From contig CAMYYQ010000088.1 of NCBI GenBank assembly GCA_947303535.1, positions 1-5,933 on the forward strand: 5,933 nucleotides of DNA, in the 5' to 3' direction. The position numbers and the translations under genes were made by a program. The DNA is from an uncultured Ruminococcus sp. Its GTDB lineage: Bacteria > Bacillota_A > Clostridia > Oscillospirales > Ruminococcaceae. Below the pieces are notes generated by a model that saw nothing but the letters and a program-made list of their open reading frames with translations, was not told the DNA's origin and searched no databases. Shown one piece after another: positions 5,341 through 5,933 of the stretch; position 1 is the stretch's first letter, and each line of letters begins with the position of its first letter.

Positions 5341-5436
5341 ATGTGTTATGATCATTTTATCATATAGCACAATTTTGTGTTGAATATCTTGAAAGTATGT
5401 GTTATTGTACAGGGGATAAAGCACAAATATGTGATT
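5341..5436. repeat. Repeated ATGTGTTAT motifs and palindrome, candidate operators
   Basis: ATGTGTTAT occurs at 5341-5349 and again at 5397-5405. A related ATGTGATT lies at 5429-5436 next to CACAAAT (5422-5428). The palindrome CACAATTTTGTG at 5368-5379 carries the same TTGTGT-type half-site. The copies lie on both sides of and inside the operon promoter. XRE repressors typically bind such clustered sites, so these are probable operators for one or both regulators encoded next door. The repeats are seen directly; binding is inference. Confidence 0.5.
5359..5385 (-). promoter_or_regulatory. Probable promoter of the XRE-RadC operon
   Basis: On the minus strand, TATGAT (5364-5359) is the best -10, giving a transcription start near 5352 and a leader of about 30 bases to the ATG at 5323. 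Upstream -35 candidates such as TTCAAC are weakly matched or wrongly spaced, so this looks like a poor or regulated promoter. The CACAA/TTGTG palindrome at 5368-5379 falls in its spacer. Confidence 0.45.
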
Positions 5437-5573
5437 TATAATGACACGAAAAAGATTTCTATGTCAGAAAAAACTATGAGACTTTTCTCCACTCCGATAT
5501 TTTTATATGTAGAATAGTTGTTAAAAAGCAACAAAAAATAGTAAAGATAATTCAAAAATGCATATATAATATG

Positions 5574-5602
5574 TTGACTTATGAAATTTTCGGTGATATA
5601 AT
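5574..5602 (+). promoter_or_regulatory. Sigma-A promoter of the secreted-protein gene
   Basis: TTGACT (5574-5579) and TATAAT (5597-5602) are 17 bases apart, one mismatch from full consensus. Transcription should start near 5609, giving a leader of about 40 bases that ends in the GGAGGA ribosome binding site (5639-5644). The non-coding interval 5437-5573 before it is AT-rich and holds only a weak TTGTT/AACAA inverted repeat near 5518-5535. Confidence 0.9.
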
Positions 5603-5649
5603 TAAAATAGAGAAATTGTACATATTTTGTACGGAATTGGAGGAGTTTT

Positions 5650-5933
5650 ATGAAGATCAGGAAACTGCTTGGCGGACTGACCTCTCTCGCTCTCTCCTTT
5701 CTACATTCGCAGGACTTGGTGTTACAGACTCTTTCAGACCGACTGGAGCAAAGGCTGCTTCGGCTAATTGGAAGTTTGATTTTGGTGGCAGCGGTGCAGC
5801 AGGCGGCTATACGGGAGTTTCCGCCACTGACGGCTATGACGCAGGCAGAGGCTACGGCTTCGCTCAGACAGGCAATGTGTCCAACGTTTCCGCAGGAGGC
5901 AGCGGAGTTCTTGCAGATGCGGTAAAATTCAAT
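5650..5933 (+). pseudogene. Secreted esterase-like protein, N-terminus, broken by a -1 frameshift (3' end outside window)
   Basis: GGAGGA five bases before the ATG at 5650, plus a strong promoter, mark a real start. The first 17 codons give a signal peptide start (MKIRKLLGGLTSLALSF). The ATG frame then turns into a low-complexity, non-protein-like sequence and stops at 5923-5925. From 5700 the -1 frame is open to the window end (78 codons): it continues the hydrophobic core (STFAGLGVTD), passes a likely cleavage site (AKAAS), and enters a mature region WKFDFGGSGAAGGYTGVSA, then DGYDAGRGYGFAQ. This FDFG...GYTGVSA...GYGF pattern recalls the N-terminal module of rhamnogalacturonan acetylesterases (CE12) of Ruminococcus, which deacetylate pectin. 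CCTTTC where CCTTTTC would restore the frame suggests one lost T. It may be a true mutation or a sequencing error. Confidence 0.7.

Noticed and set aside
5518..5535. TTGTT/AACAA inverted repeat as a terminator
   Set aside because: Only five AT-rich pairs, too weak to terminate, and no gene ends nearby.
5650..5925. A 91-residue protein in the ATG frame through 5925
   Set aside because: After codon 17 the translation is Leu/Gln/Arg-rich and unlike a secreted protein, while the -1 frame gives a coherent signal peptide and mature domain; the long frame is a frameshift artefact.
1..5933. CRISPR array, tRNA genes or insertion sequences
   Set aside because: No regularly spaced repeats, cloverleaf with a CCA-type end, transposase frame or terminal inverted repeats were seen on either strand.

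Overview
The window looks like chromosomal DNA of a Gram-positive gut or rumen Clostridia member, most likely Ruminococcus or a close relative. The support is a Firmicutes-type SAM-I riboswitch with an intrinsic terminator ahead of metK, strong AGGAGG-type ribosome binding sites, sigma-A promoters that match consensus almost exactly, and a final gene that starts like a secreted plant-cell-wall (pectin) esterase. This assignment is inference; no ribosomal RNA or other taxonomic marker is present.

Layout. Positions 1-528 hold the C-terminal half of a sensor histidine kinase whose start lies before the window. Positions 529-800 are non-coding with nothing firmly identifiable. Positions about 798-945 look like an independent small RNA gene: an extended -10 promoter, two strong hairpins, C-rich unpaired stretches and an intrinsic terminator. 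Positions 976-2368 are metK with its own perfect promoter and a SAM-I riboswitch (aptamer, antiterminator and terminator all traceable). Two small genes of unknown function follow on the same strand (2416-2811 and 2839-3270), ending at a bidirectional terminator shared with the converging operon.

Positions 3295-5323 are a four-gene minus-strand operon: two paralogous XRE-type helix-turn-helix regulators, then two tandem RadC-family proteins. The two RadC proteins are degenerate in complementary ways. The upstream one keeps a helix-hairpin-helix-like glycine motif but has lost the JAMM metalloprotease residues; the downstream one keeps every JAMM residue but has lost the glycines. The operon promoter is surrounded by repeated ATGTGTTAT-like motifs and a CACAA/TTGTG palindrome, which suggests control by its own XRE proteins. 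A regulator pair linked to an active/inactive JAMM pair is the most system-like feature here, and its function is not evident.

At the right edge a divergent gene starts at 5650 with a perfect promoter and a signal peptide. It resembles the N-terminal region of Ruminococcus rhamnogalacturonan acetylesterases (CE12), but a -1 frameshift inside the signal peptide breaks the frame in this sequence. The gene runs off the window.
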